A stretch of DNA of 50,546 nucleotides from Candidatus Nomurabacteria bacterium (GCA_943353835.1 CALRBA010000006.1:1-50546); one strand, 5' to 3'. Shown: positions 16,125 to 24,841, counted from the stretch's first letter. Notes: generated from the letters alone by a model not told the origin. Made by a program: numbers and translations.

Positions 16125-18338
16125 TTATTTTGCCACGGCGACGGCTTCGTCGAATTTGACGGACAATAATTTCGATATACCGTCGCCGCCCATCGTGACT
16201 CCGTAGAGAATGTTTGTGTGGCCCATAGTCTCTCTGTTGTGCGTGATGACGATAAGCTGACTCTTCTTAGCGAGGCTGTCTATCATATCGCCGTAGCGGC
16301 GACTGTTCGCCTCGTCCAACGCGGCATCGGTCTCGTCCAAAATAAGGAACGGTGGCGGGTTCACCTGGCTCATCGCGAATATGAGCGCGATAGAAGTGAG
16401 CGCGCGCTCGCCTCCCGAGAGTTGCATCAGCGAACGCACTTTCTTCTTCGGCAGATTAACGTCTATTTCTATGCCTGCTTTGCCCTCCGTAGCCTTGGCG
16501 AAGGAGGGGCCGCTCATATCGTCATTAAATTCTTCGAGTTCTGGTTCCTCTGGCTCTTCAAGCGTGAGTCGCGCGTTCCCGCCACCGAACATCAGCGCGA
16601 AGTATTCACTGAACGATGCATTCACTTTGACTAGGCCTTCTGAAAAATGTTTAGCGAGTTCCGTATCCAAATCTTTAATGAGGGCGCCGAGACCGGACGC
16701 CGACTTCGCCAGGTCGTTTAATTCATTAGCGAGAAATGCCTCGCGATCCGACATTTCTTTATGCTCCTGCCTAATATCTTCGCCAGTGCCCCCAGCTTCT
16801 TCCAAACGAATCTTCACGCGCTCCATAGCGCGTCTGCGATCTTCCTGAACTCTACGCTCTTCCGTCGGCGGAACCGGGAGCGGAACGTAGGAAACAGCAG
16901 AGATGCCAGCAAGAACGAGTAATTCGCCCTTATCGCGTTCAAGCACCTCAGAAATTAGTGTGAGTTCATGTTCGCGCGCCTCGCATTTAGCTACGATACC
17001 CTCCTCATGCGCCTCTGACTGCGCGAAGTCCAGCGTGCGGCGGCGCAATTCCCTGCCGGTCTCATCATGCGCAATGAGCGCTTCGCGCGCTCTCGCGAGC
17101 GCGGACTTCGCTCGCTCCAGCTCTTCGGCGAGACGCGAATCCTTGTCCAGAAGCTCTTTGCGTTCGTTCTGGAGTGCATACGCAGTACGTTCTTCTTCGG
17201 CGAGCATGTCGCTCTCCGGCGTAGTGTATCGACTCATGAATGCCTTGATTGTTTTACCGACTGCGACGAGTACGGCGTATAGCGCATCAGGCGTTCGCGA
17301 CTCTTCTGCAATATGATTTTCTACTTCTCGCGCGAGTGTAGCGAGGTCTTCGCGAGGAACCTTCACGTACGGTTCTTGTACGACCTTTTCTCTGTGCTCC
17401 TTGGCGACCGAGAGAGCGCCTTCTACTCGGCCGATAGTTCGTGCGAGCGCGGAGCGCTCGCCGTTTACACGTTCAACATCCTTCTCCAACTTACGTAACA
17501 ACTCCAGACGTTTCACTCCTTCAACGTCTGTTGTGGAGCGTTCTTCTATGTTCTTAAGTTCTTCCGTTGCCACCGCTAATCTCTCTGATGCATTCATCTT
17601 TTCTCCTGAGACCTTCAGTTTCTCCTGTGCGAGATACACCTCTTCAATAGAGAAGTATGTCTGTGCGATGTTGATTAGTTCAGTGCGAAGTTCGTCTGCG
17701 CGATCCAGTTTCTTCACCTGATTATCCAGAAAGCGCATATGTGGGGCGAGCTCTCTCCGGAGCGAGTTCACTTGTACTATATTATCTTCTGTCTTAATTA
17801 ATTTTCTCTGCGCCTCATTCTTCTTGAATTCGTAAATCTTTAGTCCAAGCGCGTCCTCTAACATCGCGCGTCGTTCGCGATTATTGGCTAGGAGTATCCT
17901 ATCCGACTCCCCTTGAGAAATGATGTGGTGACCTGTCTCACCGATGTTCGCGCCGGCGAGAAGCTCCTCAATATCGCGAAGCCGGACGCGCGAGCCGTTA
18001 ATAGAGTATTCGCTTGTCCCGTCGCGGAAGACCGCGCGCTCCAGAGAAACTTCGTCAAAATCAATCTTGAAGGTGCGTCGAGAATTATCAAAAATAATGG
18101 CGACCGATGCGCGGTTAGCTCGCGGAGCCGTGTGCGAGCCGCCCCATATTAAATCTTCTGCGCGTTTCCCGCGCATGCTCTTCATAGACTGTTCGCCGAG
18201 AGCAAAGCGGAACGCCTCTGCGACATTGCTTTTCCCGCTACCGTTCGGCCCCACGATGGCTGTCGTGGAATTAGAAAAGTCCAAGATCGTCTTCTTGGCG
18301 AAAGATTTAAATCCGACTATTTCCAGCCTCTTCAACAT
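16125..18338 (-). CDS. smc: Chromosome segregation ATPase SMC, short form
   Basis: 737 aa, against roughly 1150-1190 for usual bacterial SMC. Head elements are complete: Walker A GPNGSGKSN (about 30-38), signature LSGGE (about 640) and Walker B FLILDETDA (about 664-672). Two coiled-coil arms are greatly shortened. Between them (about residues 320-400) I cannot recognise the usual glycine-rich hinge; a helical segment (VLVAVGKTIKAFMSRY) lies there instead. It organises and compacts the chromosome, normally with ScpAB. AGGAGG precedes the ATG at 18338, with TGCTACAAT 8 nt upstream. SFAKATEGKAG (about 607-617) comes from an in-frame palindrome at 16484-16507. Confidence 0.9.
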   Translation of the reverse strand: MLKRLEIVGFKSFAKKTILDFSNSTTAIVGPNGSGKSNVAEAFRFALGEQSMKSMRGKRAEDLIWGGSHTAPRANRASVAIIFDNSRRTFKIDFDEVSLERAVFRDGTSEYSINGSRVRLRDIEELLAGANIGETGHHIISQGESDRILLANNRERRAMLEDALGLKIYEFKKNEAQRKLIKTEDNIVQVNSLRRELAPHMRFLDNQVKKLDRADELRTELINIAQTYFSIEEVYLAQEKLKVSGEKMNASERLAVATEELKNIEERSTTDVEGVKRLELLRKLEKDVERVNGERSALARTIGRVEGALSVAKEHREKVVQEPYVKVPREDLATLAREVENHIAEESRTPDALYAVLVAVGKTIKAFMSRYTTPESDMLAEEERTAYALQNERKELLDKDSRLAEELERAKSALARAREALIAHDETGRELRRRTLDFAQSEAHEEGIVAKCEAREHELTLISEVLERDKGELLVLAGISAVSYVPLPVPPTEERRVQEDRRRAMERVKIRLEEAGGTGEDIRQEHKEMSDREAFLANELNDLAKSASGLGALIKDLDTELAKHFSEGLVKVNASFSEYFALMFGGGNARLTLEEPEEPELEEFNDDMSGPSFAKATEGKAGIEIDVNLPKKKVRSLMQLSGGERALTSIALIFAMSQVNPPPFLILDETDAALDEANSRRYGDMIDSLAKKSQLIVITHNRETMGHTNILYGVTMGGDGISKLLSVKFDEAVAVAK
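16484..16507. repeat. In-frame mini-palindrome in smc
   Basis: 24-bp imperfect palindrome (9 of 11 pairs, 2-nt loop) encoding SFAKATEG in the C-terminal head. From memory, the peptide SFAKATEGK recurs in unrelated Parcubacteria proteins. It lies between acidic linker residues and the conserved C-terminal lobe. Confidence 0.6.
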
Positions 18339-18361
18339 TACCTCCTATTGTAGCAAATGAA

Positions 18362-19051
18362 TTACCACTTCGTAGCGATGAGTCCTGCCGAGGCGGCGGC
18401 TTGCTCGGCTTCTTGTTTTGATTGACCAGTGCCACGGGCGATTTCGGAGGAACCGATGAAGACGCCGACCGTGAAGAGCTTGTTATGGTCGGGGCCGACT
18501 TCTGAAAGTGTTTCGTAAGCAGGCGTGATTCCCTTCTTATCCTGCGATATTTCTTGAAATCTGCTTTTTGCATCTTGGTATGAGCGACTCGCGATGACGC
18601 TATCAATTTTGGTATATAAATTCTTCGCGATAAAAGATTCTGCAGAAGCGAACCCGGAGTCCAGATAAATAGCGCCGATGATAGCCTCAAAAGCGTCCGC
18701 GAGAATAACGTCGCGCGCGCGACCGATATCTTTGGACTCTCCCTTAGACAGCAATAAATACTCGTTGATGCCGAGCGCCTGCGCGCTCTCGGCGAGCGAC
18801 ACTGTATTAACGAGCGCGGCGCGATACGCAGTGAGCTCGCCCTCCGGTTTCGTTGGAAATTTTTTAAAAAGAAAATCAGTGGCGGCGAGCTCCAAGACGG
18901 CGTCGCCGAGAAACTCAAGTCGTTCATTATGAGAGCCGGTGTACTCACGATGTTCATTAAGATAGGAGCGGTGCGTCAAAGCTTCAACCAGTAAGTCAAG
19001 GTTGTTAAAGGTGAGACAGAGCTTTTTTGTTAGTGATTTGAAATCAGGCAT
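18362..19051 (-). CDS. rnc: Ribonuclease III
   Basis: 229-aa double-strand-specific endoribonuclease for rRNA processing and mRNA turnover. The signature NERLEFLGDAVLEL (about residues 41-54) carries the catalytic acidic residues. DAFEAIIGAIYLD (about 113-125) completes the metal site. A double-stranded-RNA-binding domain follows from about residue 158 to the end (GIGTGQSKQEAEQ-type helix, here RGTGQSKQEAEQAAA). Its ATG overlaps the nusB-NUDIX stop by one base (TAATG arrangement), implying translational coupling. Confidence 0.95.
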   Translation of the reverse strand: MPDFKSLTKKLCLTFNNLDLLVEALTHRSYLNEHREYTGSHNERLEFLGDAVLELAATDFLFKKFPTKPEGELTAYRAALVNTVSLAESAQALGINEYLLLSKGESKDIGRARDVILADAFEAIIGAIYLDSGFASAESFIAKNLYTKIDSVIASRSYQDAKSRFQEISQDKKGITPAYETLSEVGPDHNKLFTVGVFIGSSEIARGTGQSKQEAEQAAASAGLIATKW

Positions 19052-20007
19052 TACAATTGTGCACCAGCGTCCCTTCGGACGTCCCGATGCGGGAGGCTCT
19101 TCTCTCTGCTCGCGTGGTCTAAGAGCTTCTGAACGGCCAAGGTGACGATAGGGAGCATATCATCATAGAAATTGAGGTCAATGATTTCATGCAAACGGAA
19201 CCATTTTGTATCGTCCAAACCACCTTTCCCATGCTCCAGCTTCAATGGGACATAGTCCGCGCGAGCTAAGAAGTAGCTCACGTGTTTTCTATACTTTCCC
19301 TTTTCCGGATGCGATGCGACATACTCGTTTTCACCGATTTTTTCCTCAACAACGATGTCCACTCCCATCTCTTCTTTAATCTCTCTAGCGGTTCCCGCTT
19401 CAGGACTCTCTCCTGCTTCTAACTTCCCTTTTGAGAGCGTCCAGTGGCCGAACACGTCGTGCACGAGCGCGAGATAATACTGTCCGTCGTGCTTCGCGTA
19501 CACGACTGCCCCGCCGAGCGACTGCAACGGCATGTCCTCATATTTCACTTTCGTACTTTTCTTCCCTCCTTGCTCGTCCTTACCAGGCTCGCCGAGCTCT
19601 TTATAAATTGCTCCCAAAACGCCGTTGACGAACCTGCCCGAAGAGTCCCCGCCGAAGGTCTTGGCGAGTTCTATTGCTTCATTAATTGCGACTTTTGCAG
19701 GCACTTGCGACCGGTCGGCGAAGAGGAGTTCGTAGAGGCCAAGTCTTAAAATATTCCTATCCACAGGTGCTATGCGCTCCAACGGCCATTCGGGCGCAGC
19801 TTTTTCTATAACAAGATCAATGTCGTCGTGTTTAGCAAGCACTCCGGATAGTAAATTATCCATGAACGACTGGTCAACATCATCTGCGCCAAATTCTGCG
19901 ACATTGCGCGCGAGGATAGATCGCGCAACCTTCTCACTGGCAACAGTTGTGTCCCACTCAAAAAGTGTTTGGAGAACAATGGAACGTGCTAAATGTCGGT
20001 TCGCCAT
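19051..20007 (-). CDS. nusB: NusB domain fused to a NUDIX hydrolase domain
   Basis: 318 aa. Residues 1-140 form a complete NusB antitermination factor (ARSIVLQTLFEWD, then PVDRNILRLGLYELL, then PAKVAINEAIELAKTFGG, then GRFVNGVLGAI), which acts with NusE in rRNA transcription. A charged linker (140-160) joins a NUDIX domain whose box spans 194-216 and fits GX5EX7REUXEEXGU (GKLEAGE, then REIKEEMGV). Its substrate could be nucleotide diphosphates, an mRNA cap or an alarmone; sequence alone cannot say. The last residues (about SLPHRDVRRDAGAQL) come from two small palindromes at 19068-19094. An extended -10 TGCTATACT lies 20 nt before the ATG. Coupled to rnc. Confidence 0.9.
   Translation of the reverse strand: MANRHLARSIVLQTLFEWDTTVASEKVARSILARNVAEFGADDVDQSFMDNLLSGVLAKHDDIDLVIEKAAPEWPLERIAPVDRNILRLGLYELLFADRSQVPAKVAINEAIELAKTFGGDSSGRFVNGVLGAIYKELGEPGKDEQGGKKSTKVKYEDMPLQSLGGAVVYAKHDGQYYLALVHDVFGHWTLSKGKLEAGESPEAGTAREIKEEMGVDIVVEEKIGENEYVASHPEKGKYRKHVSYFLARADYVPLKLEHGKGGLDDTKWFRLHEIIDLNFYDDMLPIVTLAVQKLLDHASREKSLPHRDVRRDAGAQL
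19068..19094. repeat. Two mini-palindromes in the 3' end of nusB-NUDIX
   Basis: CGTCC/GGACG (19068-19081) is followed directly by TCCCG/CGGGA (19082-19094). They encode the last residues (HRDVRRDAG), beyond the NUDIX fold. Confidence 0.5.
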
Positions 20008-20083
20008 AAAAAGATCTTGTACCTATGAAGTATAGCAAACCACGAAGTCGTGCAACACGACCGCGTGGATTACTCGCTAACAA

Positions 20084-20440
20084 CTACACTCCTCCGCCGA
20101 AACCGCTTCGCGCTTTCGGCCGTCCCTCACCCTTAAACAACTTACCGAAAGTTCCTTTTGATGCCTTCGCCTCGGCATTCGCATGAGATTCGTGCGCGTG
20201 TTCGTGGACATGCTTCTCGGCGACCGTGACACTCGGGCCCTTCACCTTAGTTGAAGCAGTGGTCTTAACCTTGGGTGTGAAAATCTGTTTACCTCGGTAC
20301 ATACCGGTAACTTCGTCGATATGATGCGGGAGACGAAGATTGCCGCTCTCTTTATCCTTCACGATATTAGTCCCTTTAAGCGCATGGTGTGACCTGCGAT
20401 TGTTGGTGTGCCCACGCGTATGGCGCATTCGAATTGACAT
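20084..20440 (-). CDS. rpmF: 50S ribosomal protein bL32 with His-rich tail
   Basis: 118 aa. The first 55 residues ([18 protein letters not shown], then [18 protein letters not shown]) match bL32, here without the zinc-binding cysteines seen in some bacteria. The remaining 60 residues are an unusual extension: basic, then His/Glu/Ala-rich ([14 protein letters not shown]), then Gly/Arg-rich. Typical bL32 is about 57 aa. TAAGCT ends 6 nt before the ATG. The tail could bind metal or rRNA; this is inference. Confidence 0.85.
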   Translation of the reverse strand: MSIRMRHTRGHTNNRRSHHALKGTNIVKDKESGNLRLPHHIDEVTGMYRGKQIFTPKVKTTASTKVKGPSVTVAEKHVHEHAHESHANAEAKASKGTFGKLFKGEGRPKARSGFGGGV

Positions 20441-20475
20441 AGAAATAGCTTACCACAAGCCCTTTTATAAATCAA

Positions 20476-20502
20476 AAAGCGCCATCCTCCGGCTGGCGCT
20501 TT
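20476..20502 (-). terminator. Terminator upstream of rpmF, bidirectional-looking
   Basis: Perfect 9-bp arms AAAGCGCCA (20476-20484) / TGGCGCTTT (20494-20502), 9-nt loop, with A-rich flank on one side and T on the other. It lies between the zinc-ribbon gene and rpmF and would end leftward transcription from rnhB and the zinc-ribbon gene before rpmF. Confidence 0.7.
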
Positions 20503-20518
20503 AAAACGTGGTTGGAAT

Positions 20519-20812
20519 TTAGACCAAATCCGAATGTACTTTGTGATTCTGGACGCGCATGCGTCCTGTTTTTTTCTGCATGTGATATGGAGGCGGCTTT
20601 GTGCCGTCACATCTTTGTGCTTGCGCTGCTGTTATTAATTCTGGATTCGCTCCGCAACGCGAACATCGCATCTTTCCCTCCTCGATTTTTACTGAACATC
20701 CGGGGCATGGAGCACATCTCTCAAAACCTGTTCCTGCAAGGGCTTTTTTGTGTTTTTCAATAACCCAGTCAGCCTTTCTGCTTTTTGTTTTTTCCACTTC
20801 TGCTATCTCCAA
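20519..20812 (-). CDS. Small zinc-ribbon-like protein of unknown function
   Basis: 97 aa from a TTG start; the start is uncertain because no in-frame ATG precedes the conserved part. Cysteines are arranged as CAPCPGC ... MRCSRCG ... QRCDG, consistent with a zinc ribbon. The first 25 residues are helical and charged. The C-terminus is basic (KKTGRMRVQNHKVHSDLV). I know no function; RNA or DNA binding is likely for such a protein. It follows rnhB by 76 bp on the same strand and ends before the terminator at 20476-20502. Confidence 0.5.
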   Translation of the reverse strand: MEIAEVEKTKSRKADWVIEKHKKALAGTGFERCAPCPGCSVKIEEGKMRCSRCGANPELITAAQAQRCDGTKPPPYHMQKKTGRMRVQNHKVHSDLV

Positions 20813-20888
20813 AAGATCTTGGTTCTTGGTCGTATGTGCCCATCCCCCATGGTCAGACCACAGCTGGACACAAGCGCATAGAATAACC

Positions 20889-21482
20889 CTATTTTGGCTT
20901 TAAATCAAGGTGAATGAATGACCGACGGTGGATATCGCAGAGACCGTATTTTTTGAGCGCTTCATAATGCGCCTTCGTACCGTATCCTTTATGCTTTTCA
21001 AAACCGTATTCTGAATACTTTTTAGCAAGATCTAGCATCAATCTGTCCCTAGAAACCTTCGCCGCGATGGAAGCGAGCGAGATGAGAGGTATGAGTTCGT
21101 CGCCGTTGATGATAGTTTCTTGTGAATACTCCGGCGGGGCCTTCAGTGAACCATCTAACAGTACGTGAACCAACGCAGAATCCGTCGCGAGAGCATTCAC
21201 ACCGCGAGAGAGAGCACGTCGCACCGCTGTTGCAATTCCCTCATTATCAATAGTTTCAGCACTTTCAAATTCAACAACGAAGCGCGCATCGCCAAGGGCG
21301 ATGCGCGTATTTAGCATTTCAAAAATCTTTTCCCGTCTCTTCTCCGACAGCTTTTTAGAATCTGCTACGCCAACAAATTCTTTCGCTACATCAAACCCCT
21401 CAGCCACCATCACCACCCCCACTGCTACCGGCCCAGCGAGTGGCCCACGCCCCGCCTCGTCGACCCCAAGTACATACCGCAT
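20889..21482 (-). CDS. rnhB: Ribonuclease HII
   Basis: 197 aa. Motif GVDEAGRGPLAGPV (about residues 5-18) carries the first acidic pair and DSKKLSEKRRE follows at about 42. The third acidic site is at HVLLDGS, the fourth in SLASIAAKVSRD, and YGFEKHKGYGTKAHYEAL completes the family pattern. It removes RNA primers and single ribonucleotides from DNA. ATG 21482 is preceded by TGGTAGTAT ending 6 nt upstream. It is divergent from dnaE; the third palindrome copy lies between them and covers its -35 zone. Confidence 0.95.
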   Translation of the reverse strand: MRYVLGVDEAGRGPLAGPVAVGVVMVAEGFDVAKEFVGVADSKKLSEKRREKIFEMLNTRIALGDARFVVEFESAETIDNEGIATAVRRALSRGVNALATDSALVHVLLDGSLKAPPEYSQETIINGDELIPLISLASIAAKVSRDRLMLDLAKKYSEYGFEKHKGYGTKAHYEALKKYGLCDIHRRSFIHLDLKPK

Positions 21483-21488
21483 AGTGCA

Positions 21489-21607
21489 ATACTACCAAAC
21501 CTACCGACTATCCAAGACTTGGTGCTATAGCGTCAAGTTGTTGATACCTGCTGATGGTTCTGTTCGTTTATGGACATCAACGCATAAGTACCCAGATTTG
21601 GTATTGT
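21489..21607. promoter_or_regulatory. rnhB-dnaE divergent promoters with palindromic operator (copy 3)
   Basis: Palindrome 21509-21546 has arms of 15 bp (10 matching pairs) around GCTATAGC, the same geometry and trailing CCT as the copies at 1219 and 1868. Leftward: extended -10 TGGTAGTAT (hexamer 21489-21494) 6 nt before the rnhB ATG; a 17-bp spacer puts the -35 at 21512-21517, inside the palindrome. Rightward: extended -10 TGGTATTGT (hexamer 21602-21607) 6 nt before the dnaE ATG, too far right to be covered directly. Confidence 0.6.
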
Positions 21608-21613
21608 GTGGGA

Positions 21614-24600
21614 ATGGCAAGTCGCTTTATTCATTTACATACCCACAGTCACTACTCCTTCCTCCAGGCGCTACCGAAGATAGATGAATTGGTTGAAAAA
21701 GCGAAAAAAGAGGGTATGGATGCGCTCGCGCTTACCGACGCGGGTAATATGCACGGCGCGATAGAGTTCTACAAGGCGTGTATGAATGCTGGAATTAAAC
21801 CGATTCTAGGCGTTGATGCATATCTAGCGCCGCGCTCGCGACACGAGAAGGATGCAAGCATTGATGCTAAACGCTCGCGCATCGTGCTCATCGCAGAAAA
21901 TAATGATGGGTACAAGAATCTTCTCACACTCGTGACGAAATCGTGGACCGAAGGATTTTTTGAACGGCCTCGCATTGATAAAGAACTTCTGCGTGAACAT
22001 TCTCGCGGAATTATTGCGATTATCCCTTCTTTCGCCGGCGACGTCGTACAACTACTCCGTGCGGGAGACAAAAACGGCGCCGCGGCCGTGCTCGCGGAGT
22101 TTAAGCAAATATTTGGAAATGAAAATGTGTTCCTTGAAATAACACACCACCAGAAAGTCGCAGGGCACGAAGCACTCCAGCAAAAAATTATAGCGCTTGC
22201 ACGAGAAAGCGATACTCCTCTTGTCGGACAGAACGATGTCTATTATTTGAATACAGATGACCGTGAGGCGACAGAGATTATGCGCCGTATCCAGCAGGGC
22301 GGTCGCGGTAGAAATGAAGACGAGGATTTCTCTTTTATAAACGAGAAACGCGCTCTTGAACTTTTCAAAGATACTCCAGAAGCTGTTGATAACTCACGAA
22401 AAATAGCCGACAGATGCAATTTGTCATTTGAGCTTGGTAAATGGACTTTTCCGGAAGTTCCTATCTCAAAAGGTTTTAAGAATCACGACGAAGAACTGCG
22501 CGCGAAGGCATATGCCGGCATCGCGACAAGAGGACTTGAAGAGTCAAAAGAAGTTACTGACAGAATTGAATACGAATTGAAAATTATTATAGGAAAAGGA
22601 TTTGCCGTATATTATCTCATCGTCGCAGACTTGCTCGCATTCGCACGCCATGAGGGAATTCTCACCACCACGCGCGGGAGCGCGGCCGGGAGCCTCGTTG
22701 CCTATCTCACCGGCATTACGAACGTTGACCCACTTTTCTACAAACTCCCGTTTGAACGATTTCTAAACCCGGAGCGCCCGAAGGCGCCTGATATAGATAT
22801 GGACATCGCTGACGACCGGCGTGACGATATGATAGCGTACACAAAACGGAAATACGGCGAAGACCACGTCGCCCAGATAGGTACCTTCGGCACCATGATG
22901 GCGAGAGCGGCTGTGCGCGACGTCGCGCGCGCGCTCGGACATTCATACAACACTGGCGACCGCATCGCCAAGCTTATCCCAATGGGTTCTCAAGGATTCC
23001 CGATGACGATTGACCGCGCGCTTGAGTTGGAACCGGATTTGAAAACACTCTACGATGAAGATGATGCCACGCGAGAAATTATTGACCTCGCGAAACGCAT
23101 TGAGGGCTGTGTGCGCCACGTGGGTGTGCACGCGGCCGGTGTCGTTGTAGCGCCGACGCCTCTTATTGAATGGGCACCGATCCAGCCAGACCCGAAGGGT
23201 ACCGGAAAACTTATTACGCAGTACGATATGTACTCAATTACGGACGAATATGGAGGAGTAGGGCTTCTTAAGTTTGATTTTCTTGGTATTAAGAATCTCG
23301 CCATTCTCGCCGATGCGGTAAAACGAGTTAAGGAGACGCGGAACATCATCGTTGATATTGAAAACGTTCCGATTGACGATTCTAAAACATACGAGATGCT
23401 CGCACGCGGAGAAACCGAAGGGACATTCCAACTAAACGGTTCAGGTATGACTCGCTGGTTGAAAGAGCTGAGGCCGACATCCATTCACGATATCAATGCA
23501 ATGGTCGCGCTCTACCGCCCTGGACCGATGGAAACAATTCCAAACTATATTGAACGCAAGCACAATCCGAAACTAATTCATTATCTTGACCCGCGTATGA
23601 AAGAATATCTAGATTTCTCATACGGCATTCTCGTATATCAGGACGATGTACTTCTAACCGCGATAAAGCTCGGTGGATATTCGTGGTTGGAGGCGGATGC
23701 ACTGCGTAAAGCGATGGGCAAGAAGATTCCGAAGGTTATGCAGGCGGAGAAGGAAAAATTAACGAAGGGTTTTATGGAATACGGGAAACTCTCAAAACAA
23801 CTCTCCGAAAAATTGTGGGAACTTATAGAACCGTTCGCCGCATACGGATTCAATAAGGCGCACGCCGCGAGTTACGGCAAGGTCGCCTACCAAACCGCGT
23901 ATATGAAGGCGAATTATCCTGTGGAATATCTCGCCGCACTCCTCACCGCAGACTCGGGTGATACAGATAAAATATCTATTTTCGTAGCGGAGGCGAAAAG
24001 AATGGGAGTTAAAGTACTGCCACCGGACGTGAACGAGAGCGGCACGGATTTTACCGTCGTCTCAAACGGCTCAATACGTTTCGGTTTGTCCTCCATCAAG
24101 AACTTCGGCGACGGAATTTCAGAATCAATTATCGCGGAGAGAAAGGAACACGGGCAGTACAAAACGCTATCCGACTTCCTCTCCCGAGTCGGCTCTAAGA
24201 ATCTAAATAGAAAGTCGCTCGAATCGCTCATCAAGTGCGGCGCGCTTGATTCGCTTAATCCATCTCGAGGGACATTGATAGATAATATTGATACACTTCT
24301 CTCTTATCACCGAGAGGCGACTGCTTCTTCACCTCAAGATTCACTGTTTGGCTCTCTAATGGCTCTACCGGAATTGGCGCTACCAGAAGGAAAGCCAGCA
24401 TCGTTCATTGACAAGCTCGTGTGGGAAAAAGAACTTCTCGGCATTTACGTTTCCGGTCACCCGCTTGACGTTCATACAGCAATTACTAAAAAAGCAACTC
24501 TTTCTATCGCGAAGATTAAAGAAGAACGACAATCTGGAATGCTCGTAATCCTGCCAGTACTCGTTACTATCGTGCGTACTCTACTAACCAAGAGTGGCGA

Positions 24601-24781
24601 AAAAATGGCATTCGTCACAGTAGAAGATACGACCGATTCAATAGAGGCGGTCGTCTTCCCAAAATTATTCAAGACGCATGCGAATACTATCGTCACCGGC
24701 GCGTGTATGCTCGCCAAGGGTAAGGTCTCCATAAGAAACGGTGAGGTCACTCTCGCCATAGAAGAACTCAAGCCGCTGTAA
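21614..24781 (+). CDS. dnaE: DNA polymerase III subunit alpha (DnaE)
   Basis: 1055-aa replicative polymerase. The PHP domain starts at once (FIHLHTHSHYSFLQ). The C-family catalytic site shows TTRGSAAGSLVAYLTG and PDIDMDIADDRRD (about residues 395-410), then LYRPGPMETIP and YGILVYQDDV. Finger, beta-binding and OB (LVILPVLVTIVRTLL) regions follow. ATG 21614 gives MASRFIHLH and follows a -10 by 6 nt; earlier in-frame ATGs would add 20 unrelated residues. In the PHP site LTDAGNMHG has Ala where proofreading PHPs have His, and THSHYS has His where Glu or Asp is usual, so the PHP may not be an active exonuclease. Confidence 0.96.
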   Translation: MASRFIHLHTHSHYSFLQALPKIDELVEKAKKEGMDALALTDAGNMHGAIEFYKACMNAGIKPILGVDAYLAPRSRHEKDASIDAKRSRIVLIAENNDGYKNLLTLVTKSWTEGFFERPRIDKELLREHSRGIIAIIPSFAGDVVQLLRAGDKNGAAAVLAEFKQIFGNENVFLEITHHQKVAGHEALQQKIIALARESDTPLVGQNDVYYLNTDDREATEIMRRIQQGGRGRNEDEDFSFINEKRALELFKDTPEAVDNSRKIADRCNLSFELGKWTFPEVPISKGFKNHDEELRAKAYAGIATRGLEESKEVTDRIEYELKIIIGKGFAVYYLIVADLLAFARHEGILTTTRGSAAGSLVAYLTGITNVDPLFYKLPFERFLNPERPKAPDIDMDIADDRRDDMIAYTKRKYGEDHVAQIGTFGTMMARAAVRDVARALGHSYNTGDRIAKLIPMGSQGFPMTIDRALELEPDLKTLYDEDDATREIIDLAKRIEGCVRHVGVHAAGVVVAPTPLIEWAPIQPDPKGTGKLITQYDMYSITDEYGGVGLLKFDFLGIKNLAILADAVKRVKETRNIIVDIENVPIDDSKTYEMLARGETEGTFQLNGSGMTRWLKELRPTSIHDINAMVALYRPGPMETIPNYIERKHNPKLIHYLDPRMKEYLDFSYGILVYQDDVLLTAIKLGGYSWLEADALRKAMGKKIPKVMQAEKEKLTKGFMEYGKLSKQLSEKLWELIEPFAAYGFNKAHAASYGKVAYQTAYMKANYPVEYLAALLTADSGDTDKISIFVAEAKRMGVKVLPPDVNESGTDFTVVSNGSIRFGLSSIKNFGDGISESIIAERKEHGQYKTLSDFLSRVGSKNLNRKSLESLIKCGALDSLNPSRGTLIDNIDTLLSYHREATASSPQDSLFGSLMALPELALPEGKPASFIDKLVWEKELLGIYVSGHPLDVHTAITKKATLSIAKIKEERQSGMLVILPVLVTIVRTLLTKSGEKMAFVTVEDTTDSIEAVVFPKLFKTHANTIVTGACMLAKGKVSIRNGEVTLAIEELKPL

Positions 24782-24791
24782 CAAAATAGAG

Positions 24792-24822
24792 AACGCCGAC
24801 CATTTCAGAGAGAGCCGGCGTT
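24792..24822. terminator. Hairpin between convergent dnaE and the 24842-25351 gene
   Basis: Perfect 7-bp arms AACGCCG (24792-24798) / CGGCGTT (24816-24822) with a 17-nt loop. On the minus strand it is followed by a moderately T-rich stretch (CTCTATTTTG). It probably terminates one or both converging transcripts. Confidence 0.5.
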
Positions 24823-24841
24823 AGTTGCATGGTGTTGAACA

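Noticed and set aside
18307-18957. Long minus-strand frame across rnc
   Set aside because: Ser/Arg-rich shadow of the rnc gene with no start signal.
20813-20888. tRNA or small RNA between the zinc-ribbon gene and rnhB
   Set aside because: No cloverleaf or stable stem pattern could be drawn.
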